Shown piece by piece: positions 52,448-60,255 of a stretch of 64,000 bases of DNA. This DNA comes from Neolewinella marina. Lineage in GTDB: Bacteria; Bacteroidota; Bacteroidia; Chitinophagales; Saprospiraceae. The translations under genes and the position numbers were made by a program. Below the pieces are notes generated by a model. The model was not told the DNA's origin, searched no databases, and was given only the letters and a program-made list of their open reading frames with translations. Location of the stretch: NCBI RefSeq assembly GCF_002631205.1, contig NZ_PDLO01000002.1, positions 62,001 through 126,000 on the forward strand, written 5' to 3'. Position 1 is the stretch's first letter, and the number at the start of each line of letters is the position of its first letter.

Positions 52448-52465
52448 TTAATGTACTTACATTAA
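52448..52465. promoter_or_regulatory. 8-2-8 inverted repeat upstream of T9SS cassette B
   Basis: TTAATGTA-CT-TACATTAA is perfectly symmetric and lies 111 bp before the cassette B start, in AT-rich DNA after the cassette A terminator. Same geometry and TGTA/TACA core as the dyad at 51127. Confidence 0.55.
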
Positions 52466-52576
52466 ATATGACTTAGTGAATATCGCGGCGTCAAATCCTA
52501 TGTTCAATGCGGGATAGTCCCCTTGATACGATCGATTGCCGGAATTTCCCGGGATCGGGCACCAGACTCATTATTC

Positions 52577-53572
52577 ATGAAACACATTTTCAGCCTATTC
52601 CTCGTCGGTCTTGTGGCCGTGATGAACGGCCAGGCTTTGTGTACCATCAACAGCACCAACCTCAACCAGAGTTTCCGTACGATTTGCAGCCAGGGTAGCA
52701 ACCCTGCGCTGGTTAACGGCATATTCACCGGCACCCTGGTGGTTGACAACGTTTCCTATACCATCGCTGCGGCCGACCTATCGGCCGTTACCTTCTCGGT
52801 CGACGTGATCATCCGGACCGAATTCAAGTCCCACCTCACCTTTGCCCAACCCCCCACCGTGGCCCGGGGGACCACCGTCACCGCAGAGTTCGGCAAGCAC
52901 GTACACTCCAGCATCTCGGCTTACGGAGTGTTGTACCAACCCAACCAAACGGGCCGCAACTATTCCGACTTCGCCAACCGCATGTCGGGCTCCGCAACGG
53001 TAGCCCCCCCTGCCGGAGGCGGCGAAGCAATCCTGCCCATCACCCTGGTGGACTGGAAGGCCCGCTCCGCGCGCAACAGCGTGGAGTTGGAATGGACGAC
53101 GGAGCGGGAGGTCAATAATCACTCCTTTCTAGTGGAGCACAGCACCGACGGACGGAACTTCATTCCAATTACGCAAATTTCCGGATTCGCCCAAAGCACC
53201 GCCACCCTCACTTACCGCTACCGCCACGCCTCCCCGAGCCCAGGCACCAACTACTACCGCCTGACCCAGTACGACCTGGACGGCACCGCAGCGGTCTACG
53301 CCGTCATCACATCCGAGTACCCCGACGACCAGGCCGCCCCCACCGCCGGCGGCGTCTACCCCAACCCCGCCCTCGCCGGCCAGGCCCTTCGTTTCGCGGC
53401 CCCGTCGGCCCCCACCACGGCCAACCTGTACCACCTTGACGGTCGCCTCATCGCCTCCGCCCCCGTGGCCGCCACCGGCTTCGACGGACAGTTCTACCTG
53501 CCCTCCGGACTGCAGGCCGGCGTGTACGTCCTGCGGATTGGCAACCGCAGCCAACGCCTGCTGGTGCGCTAA
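52577..53572 (+). CDS. Small T9SS surface protein, cassette B
   Basis: 331 residues from the ATG at 52577 (MKHIFSLFLVGLVAVMNGQA). Same plan as cassette A: N-terminal domain with ALCTINSTNLNQSFRTICSQ and NPALVNGIFTGTLVVDNVSYTI, a short Gly/Pro linker, FN3-like domain (LPITLVDWKARSARNSVELEW), and a T9SS tail nearly identical to that of A (FAAPSAPTTANLYHLDGRLIAS). One of the cysteines of A is replaced (FRTICS versus FCTACT). The 5' leader is also conserved between A and B, at the same distance from the ATG, showing that promoter and gene were duplicated together. Confidence 0.85.
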   Translation: MKHIFSLFLVGLVAVMNGQALCTINSTNLNQSFRTICSQGSNPALVNGIFTGTLVVDNVSYTIAAADLSAVTFSVDVIIRTEFKSHLTFAQPPTVARGTTVTAEFGKHVHSSISAYGVLYQPNQTGRNYSDFANRMSGSATVAPPAGGGEAILPITLVDWKARSARNSVELEWTTEREVNNHSFLVEHSTDGRNFIPITQISGFAQSTATLTYRYRHASPSPGTNYYRLTQYDLDGTAAVYAVITSEYPDDQAAPTAGGVYPNPALAGQALRFAAPSAPTTANLYHLDGRLIASAPVAATGFDGQFYLPSGLQAGVYVLRIGNRSQRLLVR

Positions 53573-53617
53573 ATCCGCCCCACCTAAAGAGCTTTAATTT
53601 TGTCGTTCAATAACGTG

Positions 53618-53650
53618 GCGGCTCTCCCGAATTCCGGGGGAGCCGCTTTT
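53618..53650 (+). terminator. Rho-independent terminator after cassette B
   Basis: Stem GCGGCTCTCCC/GGGGGAGCCGC (one T-G pair) with a seven-base AT-containing loop, followed by TTTT, 46 bp past the cassette B stop. Confidence 0.85.
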
Positions 53651-53799
53651 GCATTCGGATATATTGCGTTTAGGTAAAACTTTAACGTTTCGAATATATA
53701 TCCCACCGGGGAACTCCCTATTTTGGGTGACGAAAGCGGAGGGTCGGGCTTTTCAACCCCCACTGCTTTGGGCTTATACACTTGAACAACACTTACCCA

Positions 53800-54774
53800 A
53801 TGAAGCACTTTTTACTAACTGCTTTGGTACTCGGCTACCTCACCTCCCTCGACGCCCAGTGTGTCATCACAACTTCAAGCAGCAGTGGAGCTAACTTTTG
53901 CTCCAATCCCAACTGCAACACCACCTATCAAAACAGCGGTGGCTCCCTGACCGGAAATATTTCAGTTATCATCAACGGCAACGGGACTTTCACGTTTCCG
54001 ACGCAATGCGGAAACTCCTCTCTTTCATTGGGGGCGGTTAACTTAACTGTAGGTGCAAATGAAAGAGTAACAATTTCAACGGTTGTGGGCAGCCAGTTGG
54101 TCGGATTAATGTTGAACGAGGAAGCTAAAAACTTTACCCTCACCGGACAGGCTACAAACTCTCAAATTATTTTTCGAGGTATTGTATACACCAACAATAC
54201 AGGAACCAACAATTTTGCCGATGCCCAGGCAGCCATACGGGCCGAAGCCCAGGCACTCCCCGTAAACCTCTACTACTGGGACGCCCGGATAAACAGTGGC
54301 AAGGTAGTTCTGAGCTGGGCGACTACCCTGGAAACCGATAACGATTACTTCCTTATTGAGCACAGCACGGACGGTCGCGCCTTTACCGAGATCGCCCGGA
54401 TTGACGGACAGGGTTCTTCCGAAACAATTGCTGAGTATTCGTTCGTAGATACCGATCCCGCTGCGGGGTTGAACCTCTACCGACTGAGCCAGGTAGATTA
54501 TGACGGTACACGCACCGACTTTACCGTTCGCAGTGCGAACCTCGGTGAAATCACCACCCTCTCCGCCCTCTACCCCAACCCGGCCCGCGCCGGGCAGCGG
54601 GTTTCCGTGCTGGCCCCGGAGGGGGTTAGCGAGTTGTCGCTCTATTCCGTTACCGGACACCTCGTCCAACGCTATCCCGCGGCGAACGGCGGGATCGACC
54701 TTGACCCCGCCCTCCCCGCCGGAGTGTACCTCCTACGGGCGGGTTCCGTCAACACCCGCCTGCTGGTCAGGTAG
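53800..54774 (+). CDS. Small T9SS surface protein, cassette C
   Basis: 324 residues from the ATG at 53800 (MKHFLLTALVLGYLTSLDAQ). The N-terminal domain again has Cys near the mature start (CVITTSSSSGANFCSNPNCN) and a further Cys in PTQCGNSSLSL. The rest of the domain is beta-rich and Asn/Thr-rich, and its DNA is AT-richer than the tail. FN3-like domain (LPVNLYYWDARINSGKVVLSW) and T9SS tail (YPNPARAGQRVSVLAPEG to RLLVR) follow. It is closest to cassette D, with which it shares the leader (CACTT-AACAACA before ATGAAGCA). An alternative start six codons upstream is unlikely. Confidence 0.85.
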   Translation: MKHFLLTALVLGYLTSLDAQCVITTSSSSGANFCSNPNCNTTYQNSGGSLTGNISVIINGNGTFTFPTQCGNSSLSLGAVNLTVGANERVTISTVVGSQLVGLMLNEEAKNFTLTGQATNSQIIFRGIVYTNNTGTNNFADAQAAIRAEAQALPVNLYYWDARINSGKVVLSWATTLETDNDYFLIEHSTDGRAFTEIARIDGQGSSETIAEYSFVDTDPAAGLNLYRLSQVDYDGTRTDFTVRSANLGEITTLSALYPNPARAGQRVSVLAPEGVSELSLYSVTGHLVQRYPAANGGIDLDPALPAGVYLLRAGSVNTRLLVR

Positions 54775-54844
54775 GGAAAGTACATAACCCCCGCACGGCC
54801 GGTTTGGGCCTTAACGAACCGACCCTGCGCAAGGAAATTTGACC

Positions 54845-54890
54845 ACCGGTCTGCCGCCCGTCCCGACGGGCGCAGGCCGGTTACTTTTTT
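54845..54890 (+). terminator. Probable terminator after cassette C
   Basis: A bulged hairpin (ACCGG-T-CTGC-C-GCCCGTC pairing with GACGGGC-GCAG-G-CCGGT) is followed three bases later by TTTTTT. It ends 116 bp past cassette C. Confidence 0.75.
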
Positions 54891-54959
54891 GACCCAAGGG
54901 AAATTTATTGCGTGTTTGGGTGCACAAATGCCCCGGTTTTTGCGCTTCATGAGTGTCTT

Positions 54960-54990
54960 GATAGCAGTTCCATCTGGTAGGGCTGCTATC
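54960..54990. promoter_or_regulatory. Inverted repeat upstream of cassette D
   Basis: GATAGCAG (54960-54967) and CTGCTATC (54983-54990) are perfect complements around 15 bases, ending 33 bp before the cassette D ATG. Could be an operator or leader hairpin. Confidence 0.4.
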
Positions 54991-55023
54991 CTATTTGCTA
55001 GAACACTTTAACAACATAACCCC

Positions 55024-56019
55024 ATGAAGCAGTTTTTACTAGTATTCGTATGCCTATTGGCATGCGCAACCCCCGCTTACGCCCAAGGCAATTGTGGGTT
55101 CCGCACCGACGCCAGTTCCGACCTCTTCTGCAGCACCTGCAACAACAACGGACAGCCCGTCCATGACATCATTAATGCCAATCGAGAACTCGAGGGGGTA
55201 TTGAAAGTCGACAATGACAACAACTCCGGCATTGCTGTAGAGGTGCCCCTCGGTTGTGGGGAAGATAGCCCCCTGAATATTGGCGCCTTCACTATTAATA
55301 TTGGAGAAGGAGATTCAGTGATCTTTGACAGTTCAATCGGCGTTAGTTCCGCAGCTGTGGATTTTGACGTGTTCATTAAGCCATCTGCAACCAATGCTGT
55401 AATCTTCTTTCAAGGAACTGAATACCAGTCGAACAGTACAGGGCCCATTCCCTCCTTTGACGATCTAGAAACTTTTATCGAGGCCCAGGCCCAGGCCCTG
55501 CCCGTAGACATGTACTACTGGAAGGCCGAGGCCACTCCCAAAGGCGTAAAGCTGAAGTGGGCCACCCGCTCCGAGATCGACAACGACTTCTACAGCATCG
55601 AATACAGTACCGACGGCCGCAACTTCACCGAAATTGCCCGGGTCGACGGCAAGGGCAGCTCTGATGGTGTAGTCCGCTACGAGCACCTTGACGTGCCCAG
55701 CACCGGGGGCACCCACTACTACCGCCTGATCCAGCAGGACTTCGACGGTACCCGGGAAACCTTCGAGGTGCGCAGTGTAACCTACGGCAGCGAGGCCGCC
55801 GCCCTGAAGTCCCTCTACCCGAACCCGGCCCGTGCCGGACAGCGGGTGTCCTTCCAGGCACCGGCCCACGTTACCGAGGTAGTGCTCCACAGCATCACCG
55901 GCCGGGAAATCCAGCGGTCTCCCGCCACGAACGGGGGCATCGACCTGCCGGCTAACCTCCCCGGCGGCATCTACGTGCTACGCGCCGGCGGGGAAAGCAC
56001 CCGCCTGCTGGTGCGCTAG
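55024..56019 (+). CDS. Small T9SS surface protein, cassette D
   Basis: 331 residues; signal peptide MKQFLLVFVCLLACATPAYAQ. The N-terminal domain opens GNCGFRTDASSDLFCSTCNN (same spaced cysteines), then acidic stretches (DNDNNSG, GEGDSV) and PLGCGEDSPLN. FN3-like domain LPVDMYYWKAEATPKGVKLKW and a T9SS tail (YPNPARAGQRVSFQAPAH to RLLVR) follow. Strongly similar to cassette C over the last ~180 residues and in the leader, but the passenger differs markedly. Its own terminator follows at 56051. The family is likely surface-exposed with a conserved anchor and a fast-changing N-terminus. Confidence 0.85.
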   Translation: MKQFLLVFVCLLACATPAYAQGNCGFRTDASSDLFCSTCNNNGQPVHDIINANRELEGVLKVDNDNNSGIAVEVPLGCGEDSPLNIGAFTINIGEGDSVIFDSSIGVSSAAVDFDVFIKPSATNAVIFFQGTEYQSNSTGPIPSFDDLETFIEAQAQALPVDMYYWKAEATPKGVKLKWATRSEIDNDFYSIEYSTDGRNFTEIARVDGKGSSDGVVRYEHLDVPSTGGTHYYRLIQQDFDGTRETFEVRSVTYGSEAAALKSLYPNPARAGQRVSFQAPAHVTEVVLHSITGREIQRSPATNGGIDLPANLPGGIYVLRAGGESTRLLVR

Positions 56020-56050
56020 CACCCACGGCCAGTTCCCGGCAACGGAATTG

Positions 56051-56088
56051 AAAAGCCCACCGCGGAGGTTTCCGCGGTGGGCTTTTTT
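56051..56088 (+). terminator. Rho-independent terminator after cassette D
   Basis: Stem AAGCCCACCGCGGA/TCCGCGGTGGGCTT with a four-base loop and a T-run, one of the clearest in the window, 31 bp past the stop. Confidence 0.93.
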
Positions 56089-56327
56089 CGTCTTGCAGTT
56101 AGCCTCCTCAGCGCCCCCAAGCCCGGCAGGGAATGGCCGAAGCCATCGCTACGAGACGAATGATGGGGCAAAAAGGGCAGTTAAGGAAATCATAATTGTT
56201 TTATGCCGAGACAAACAAAATCGGGGCGGGGCCTTGCTCCGTGGCCGGCGTGGCGAGGCTAGAGGCCAGCGGGAGGGTAATACATGCAGGGGGGTGGGCG
56301 TAATTTGCATCAACAACCTACACCAAC

Positions 56328-56969
56328 ATGCTGAAACAAGCCCTGCTCTTCGAAGCGGCCCTGATTACTTGCATGGTGGGGACGTCGCTGCGTCCCGCGC
56401 CACCGCCCCCGCAGCTTTCCACCGGTGAAGGCAGCTTCTGCATCCAGGAGGAGCCGCCCCTGCCGCCAACCACCATGCTAACGGTGGCCCCCGTGGCCGC
56501 CCTCCCCAAACCTCCCGCCCCGGTAGTGGTGGCCCCACCCCCGCCCGTGAAGATCGGCGACGATGAACCGGCGCTGTACTTCCCCGTGGAGGGACTGTCC
56601 CCCGAGGCCATCATCAGCGTATTCGGCGATAAGCGCGGGGCCCACCGCCTCCACAAAGGCATCGACATCAGCGCTCCACGGGGCACCGCCGTGGTAGCCG
56701 TGGCTGCGGGTACCGTGGAACGTCGCCGCGAAGGCGGCATTGGCGGAAGGCAGTTGTACCTGCGCGACGCCGCCGGCCGGCTGTACTACTACGCCCACCT
56801 GGACGACTGGGCCGTGGAGGAAGGACAAACCGTGGCCGCCGGTGAAGTGCTCGGCACCGTCGGGAATACCGGCAATGCCCGCTCCACCCTGCCCCACCTC
56901 CACTTCGAAGTGCTGATCGGCAAGAAACGGCAGGCCGTCGACCCCCAGCAGTTCTGGATTCGGCCTTAA
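56328..56969 (+). CDS. M23-family peptidase (LytM-type), small
   Basis: 213 residues. An N-terminal hydrophobic segment is followed by a proline-rich linker (PAPPPPQL, KPPAPVVVAPPPPVK). The C-terminal LytM domain has zinc ligands in HKGIDI (HxxxD), and HLHFEV for the second His pair, with the glycine-rich core GTAVVAVAAGTVERRREGGIGGRQLYL. The family cuts peptidoglycan cross-links or activates other amidases. The linker suggests that the domain is held away from the membrane. TAATTTG ~25 bp upstream of the start may be part of a promoter. Preceding DNA (56089-56327) shows no gene. Confidence 0.88.
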   Translation: MLKQALLFEAALITCMVGTSLRPAPPPPQLSTGEGSFCIQEEPPLPPTTMLTVAPVAALPKPPAPVVVAPPPPVKIGDDEPALYFPVEGLSPEAIISVFGDKRGAHRLHKGIDISAPRGTAVVAVAAGTVERRREGGIGGRQLYLRDAAGRLYYYAHLDDWAVEEGQTVAAGEVLGTVGNTGNARSTLPHLHFEVLIGKKRQAVDPQQFWIRP

Positions 56970-56996
56970 TAGGGAACCGCACTGGGGTATTCTGTG

Positions 56997-57004
56997 TATA
57001 TTTG
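56997..57004 (+). promoter_or_regulatory. Putative -7 element of the kduI-kduD operon
   Basis: TATATTTG matches TAnnTTTG and is 17 bases before the kduI ATG, in the short gap after the M23 gene. Confidence 0.5.
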
Positions 57005-57021
57005 ACGCACAAGAATATACC

Positions 57022-57852
57022 ATGCAGACCCGCTACGGCATCCACCCCACCCACTTTACCCGCCTCAACACCCAGGAGATCCGCGACGAATACCTGGCCA
57101 CCGGCCTCCTGCAGGAAGGGCGCATCGAATTGCTGCATTCCCACTACGACCGCTTCATTTTCGGGGGCGCAGTACCTACCACCACGCCGCTCAGCCTGGA
57201 AAACGACGACGACCTGCGGGCCGAATTCTTCCTCGAACGCCGCGAGCTGGGCATCCTGAACCTCGGCGGCGCCGGGGCGGTGACCGTCGACGGCACCCGT
57301 TACTCCATGGCGCGTTTCGACTGCCTTTACGTGGGCCGCGGCGCCCGCGAGGTGACCTTTTCCAGTTCGGCGGCGGCCAATCCCGCCCGCTTTTACCTGA
57401 ACAGCGCCCCCTCCCACGCCGAGCACCCCACCACACACTGCAGCCAGCAGGACGCCAACCGGGTGGAACTGGGCAACAAGGACCACGCCAACCAGCGGGT
57501 GCTCTACCAGTACATTCACGAAAACGGCATCCAGAGTTCCCAACTGGTAATGGGCTTTACCGAGTTGCTCCCCGGCAACATCTGGAATACCTTCCCCCCC
57601 CACACCCACGAGCGCCGCATGGAGGTGTACCTTTACTTTGACCTGCCGGAGGACGAGCTCGTGATGCATTTCATGGGCCAGCCCCGGGAAACCCGCCACC
57701 TGGCCGTCCGCAACTTCGAGGCCGTTATCTCCCCGCCCTGGTCCATCCACAGCGGAGCCGGTACGGCCAACTACCGCTTCGTCTGGGGTATGGCCGGCGA
57801 GAACCAGTCGTTCAGCGACATGGACGCCGCCGCCCTCGACGAAATCCGCTAA
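57022..57852 (+). CDS. kduI: 5-dehydro-4-deoxy-D-glucuronate isomerase
   Basis: Converts 5-keto-4-deoxyuronate, released from pectin, alginate-like or ulvan-type lyase products, to 2,5-diketo-3-deoxygluconate. 276 residues, as usual. The metal site is visible: H194, H196 and E201 in FPPHTHERRMEVYLYFD, with H243 in SIHSGAG. Other hallmarks: LGGAGAVTVDGT, YVGRGAREVTFSS, and the closing VWGMAGENQSFSDMD. It starts the kduI-kduD-regulator operon, with kduD 24 bp downstream. Confidence 0.96.
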   Translation: MQTRYGIHPTHFTRLNTQEIRDEYLATGLLQEGRIELLHSHYDRFIFGGAVPTTTPLSLENDDDLRAEFFLERRELGILNLGGAGAVTVDGTRYSMARFDCLYVGRGAREVTFSSSAAANPARFYLNSAPSHAEHPTTHCSQQDANRVELGNKDHANQRVLYQYIHENGIQSSQLVMGFTELLPGNIWNTFPPHTHERRMEVYLYFDLPEDELVMHFMGQPRETRHLAVRNFEAVISPPWSIHSGAGTANYRFVWGMAGENQSFSDMDAAALDEIR

Positions 57853-57876
57853 CCAAACCAGCCTCAACCAAGGACC

Positions 57877-58635
57877 ATGACATCATTTGACCTGAGCGGC
57901 AAGACGGCGGTGGTAACCGGCTGCAAGCGCGGCATCGGCTACGCCATGGCCCTCGGACTGGCGGAGGCCGGCGCCGACATCATCGGGGTATCCGCTACCC
58001 TCGCGCCGGATTCGGCCATCGAGCGGGCGGTAAATGCCACCGGCCGCCGGTTTACCCCCTACCAGTGTGACTTCGCCAACCGCGAAAGCCTCTACACCTT
58101 CGTCCGGGCCGTAACGGCCGATCACGGGGTGCCCGACATCCTCGTCAATAACGCCGGCACCATTCTGCGGGCCCCCGCCGCGGAGCACAGCGACGCGTAC
58201 TGGGACCGGGTGATCGAAATCAACCAGACGGCCCAGTTCATTCTCTCCCGGGAGTTCGGGCGCGGCATGGTGGCGCGGGGCAGCGGCAAGATCATCTTCA
58301 CGGCCTCCCTGCTCACCTTCCAGGGGGGCATCACGGTGCCGGGCTACGCCGCTTCCAAGGGCGCCATCGGCCAGCTCACCATGGCACTCTCCAATGAATG
58401 GGCCAGCCGCGGCGTCCAGGTGAATGCGATCGCCCCCGGCTACGTACGCACCGACAATACCCAGGCCCTGCAGGACAACACCGAACGCTCCCAAACCATT
58501 TTGGGGCGGATCCCCGCCGGGCGCTGGGGGGAGCCCGACGACTTCAAGGGACCCGTAGTCTTTTTGGCCAGCGCGGCATCCGATTATGTAAACGGAACCA
58601 TCCTCGTGGTGGACGGCGGATGGATGGGACGCTAA
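57877..58635 (+). CDS. kduD: 2-dehydro-3-deoxy-D-gluconate 5-dehydrogenase (SDR family)
   Basis: Reduces 2,5-diketo-3-deoxygluconate to 2-keto-3-deoxygluconate, the step after KduI. 252-residue short-chain dehydrogenase: cofactor motif VTGCKRGIGYAMALG, NNAGTI, and the catalytic serine region FTASLLTFQGGI with YAASKGAIGQL (Tyr and Lys). The end, VNGTILVVDGGWMGR, is characteristic of KduD. The downstream Nudix-type gene starts within its last codons (16-bp overlap), so translation is coupled. Confidence 0.95.
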   Translation: MTSFDLSGKTAVVTGCKRGIGYAMALGLAEAGADIIGVSATLAPDSAIERAVNATGRRFTPYQCDFANRESLYTFVRAVTADHGVPDILVNNAGTILRAPAAEHSDAYWDRVIEINQTAQFILSREFGRGMVARGSGKIIFTASLLTFQGGITVPGYAASKGAIGQLTMALSNEWASRGVQVNAIAPGYVRTDNTQALQDNTERSQTILGRIPAGRWGEPDDFKGPVVFLASAASDYVNGTILVVDGGWMGR

Positions 58636-59306
58636 ATACCCGGGTAACGCCCCAGAGCGCGGCGGCCACCCACACGGCCGACTGCGCCGTGTTCGGCTTC
58701 TCGGAAGGCGTACTCAAGGTGCTGCTCGTGCAGCGCAACGTAGAACCCTTCGCCGGCCACTGGGTGCTCCCCGGCGGGGCCATGGGCGAAGACGAACGGC
58801 TGGAACAGACCGCCCGCCGGGTCATGCTTGAACTCGTGGGGGTCCGCGACCTCTTCCTACAGCAAGTAGCTACCTACAGCGAACCCGACCGCCACCCCGT
58901 GCGCCGGGTAGTGACCACCTGCTACTACGCTCTCGTCAAGCCCGAAAACCACACCCCGGTGGCAAAAGGCTACCTGAGCGACGTGGCCTGGCACCCGCTT
59001 AGCGAAGTCCCCCCCCTGGGCTTCGACCACGGCCGCCTGCTCAACGACGCCCACCAGCGACTCATCCAGCAGCTCCGGGACCGCCCCCTGGCCTTCGACC
59101 TCCTCCCCGACCGCTTTACCCTCACCGAGGCCCAGCAACTGTACGAAGGGATCCTCGGCGAGGCCCTTGACCGCCGCAACTTCCGCCGCAAAATTCTGGC
59201 CTACGATTTCCTCATCGAAACCAGGGCCAAACGCGCCGGCGTGAAGGGCGGCCCCGTACTCTACCGCCTCGACCGCGCCGCCCTGGACCGGGAAATGCGG
59301 AAGTAG
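58620..59306 (+). CDS. Nudix-domain regulator (NrtR/AraR-like)
   Basis: 228 residues. The ATG at 58620 overlaps the end of kduD. Residues ~20-150 form a Nudix fold, but the Nudix box G-x5-E-x7-R-E-U-x-E-E-x-G-U is degenerate: G53, E59, R67 and E71 remain, while two catalytic Glu positions are V68 and L72. The C-terminal ~80 residues (DLLPDRFTLTEAQQLYEGILGEALDRRNFRRKILAYDFL, in pieces) match the winged-helix DNA-binding domain of NrtR/AraR transcription factors. Such proteins bind sugars or ADP-ribose as effectors and act as repressors. Position suggests control of kduI/kduD by a uronate-derived ligand. An active hydrolase is less likely. Confidence 0.82.
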   Translation: MDGTLNTRVTPQSAAATHTADCAVFGFSEGVLKVLLVQRNVEPFAGHWVLPGGAMGEDERLEQTARRVMLELVGVRDLFLQQVATYSEPDRHPVRRVVTTCYYALVKPENHTPVAKGYLSDVAWHPLSEVPPLGFDHGRLLNDAHQRLIQQLRDRPLAFDLLPDRFTLTEAQQLYEGILGEALDRRNFRRKILAYDFLIETRAKRAGVKGGPVLYRLDRAALDREMRK

Positions 59307-59421
59307 CATCACCGATTGACGAAATAACAGCAATTCGCCCCCAAAATGTGGCGCGCCGCAATTATTTTGCTGGCGACACGGCCCCTCATGGGTCAATCCT
59401 TTTTTACACACTCACCCAACT

Positions 59422-60048
59422 ATGCGAATTTTCTCCTTCATCCTTTTCCTGGCCTTGCTGTGCCTGACCGCCTGTGGTCCCAAGGTCTACGAGGCCCCGA
59501 ACATGGCGTCCGTCAGCCGCAGCCACCAACTCATCGCCATCGTCCCCCCGTCGGTGGCCATCAAGGGACGCCCCAAGGACGACCAGTCCCAACTCGAGGC
59601 CGCGGCCCGCGAGGACACCTACACCTTCCAGCGAGAAATCTACAGCTGGATGCTGCGCCGCAAGCAGCAGGGCAAGATTCGCGGCCTGGAGATCATGGAT
59701 CCGGAAACCACCAACGCCAAGCTGGAACGCGCTGGCTACACCATCGACTCCCGTATCCTGACGCCCGCCGAAATGGCCGAGGCCCTCGGGGTCGACGCCG
59801 TCATCACCACCCGCTTTAACATGAGCAAGCCCATGAGCCAGGGGGCCGCCATCGCCCTGGGCCTGCTGGTCGGGGTATCTGGCGCCACCAACGCCACTAC
59901 CGTGAACATGGACATCCACGATGCGCGTGAGGGCATGATCTGGAACTACGACTGGGAAGCCAGCGGTGGCGTCCTGAACAAGGCCGAGGACCTGGTGGAG
60001 ATGCTGATGCGCAACGCGAGCAAGCGCATGCCCTACACCCTGGGCTAG
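59422..60048 (+). CDS. Lipoprotein, tandem copy 1 (unknown family)
   Basis: 208 residues. Lipobox at the end of SFILFLALLCLTAC; the mature protein begins CGPKVYEAPNMASVSRSHQL. The core QREIYSWMLRRKQQGKIRGLEIMDPETTNAKLERAGYT and AEALGVDAVITTRFNMSKPMSQGAAIALG (shown in parts) has an alternating alpha/beta pattern. This reminds me of TolB-N/LpoB-like lipoproteins, but I do not recognise the family. A second copy follows ~210 bp downstream with only scattered substitutions. It should be anchored in the outer or inner membrane. Confidence 0.8.
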   Translation: MRIFSFILFLALLCLTACGPKVYEAPNMASVSRSHQLIAIVPPSVAIKGRPKDDQSQLEAAAREDTYTFQREIYSWMLRRKQQGKIRGLEIMDPETTNAKLERAGYTIDSRILTPAEMAEALGVDAVITTRFNMSKPMSQGAAIALGLLVGVSGATNATTVNMDIHDAREGMIWNYDWEASGGVLNKAEDLVEMLMRNASKRMPYTLG

Positions 60049-60073
60049 TCCGACGGCGGCGAAAGCCTCCACT

Positions 60074-60136
60074 GCCGGTCACCGATCGGGTCGTCCTCCA
60101 CCCCGGTGGCCAGCCCCCGGTGACCGGCTTTTTTTT
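60074..60136 (+). terminator. Rho-independent terminator after lipoprotein copy 1
   Basis: GCCGGTCACCG (60074-60084) pairs perfectly with CGGTGACCGGC (60118-60128), with a long partly paired loop, then a T-run to 60136. It separates the two tandem lipoprotein genes, so each is probably transcribed on its own. Confidence 0.85.
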
Positions 60137-60255
60137 ATGCCGGCAGGCCGGGTGATTCCCTCGCTTTCCCAGCACAATTTTCTGTTTCACCAGGGTATAG
60201 GTTCCTGAGAAAACCGGCCGTAATTTTAATTATTCCATTCACCTAATCTACGGCT

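Noticed and set aside
56048-56428. ORF starting in the cassette D terminator
   Set aside because: It begins within the terminator hairpin and overlaps the M23 gene out of frame.
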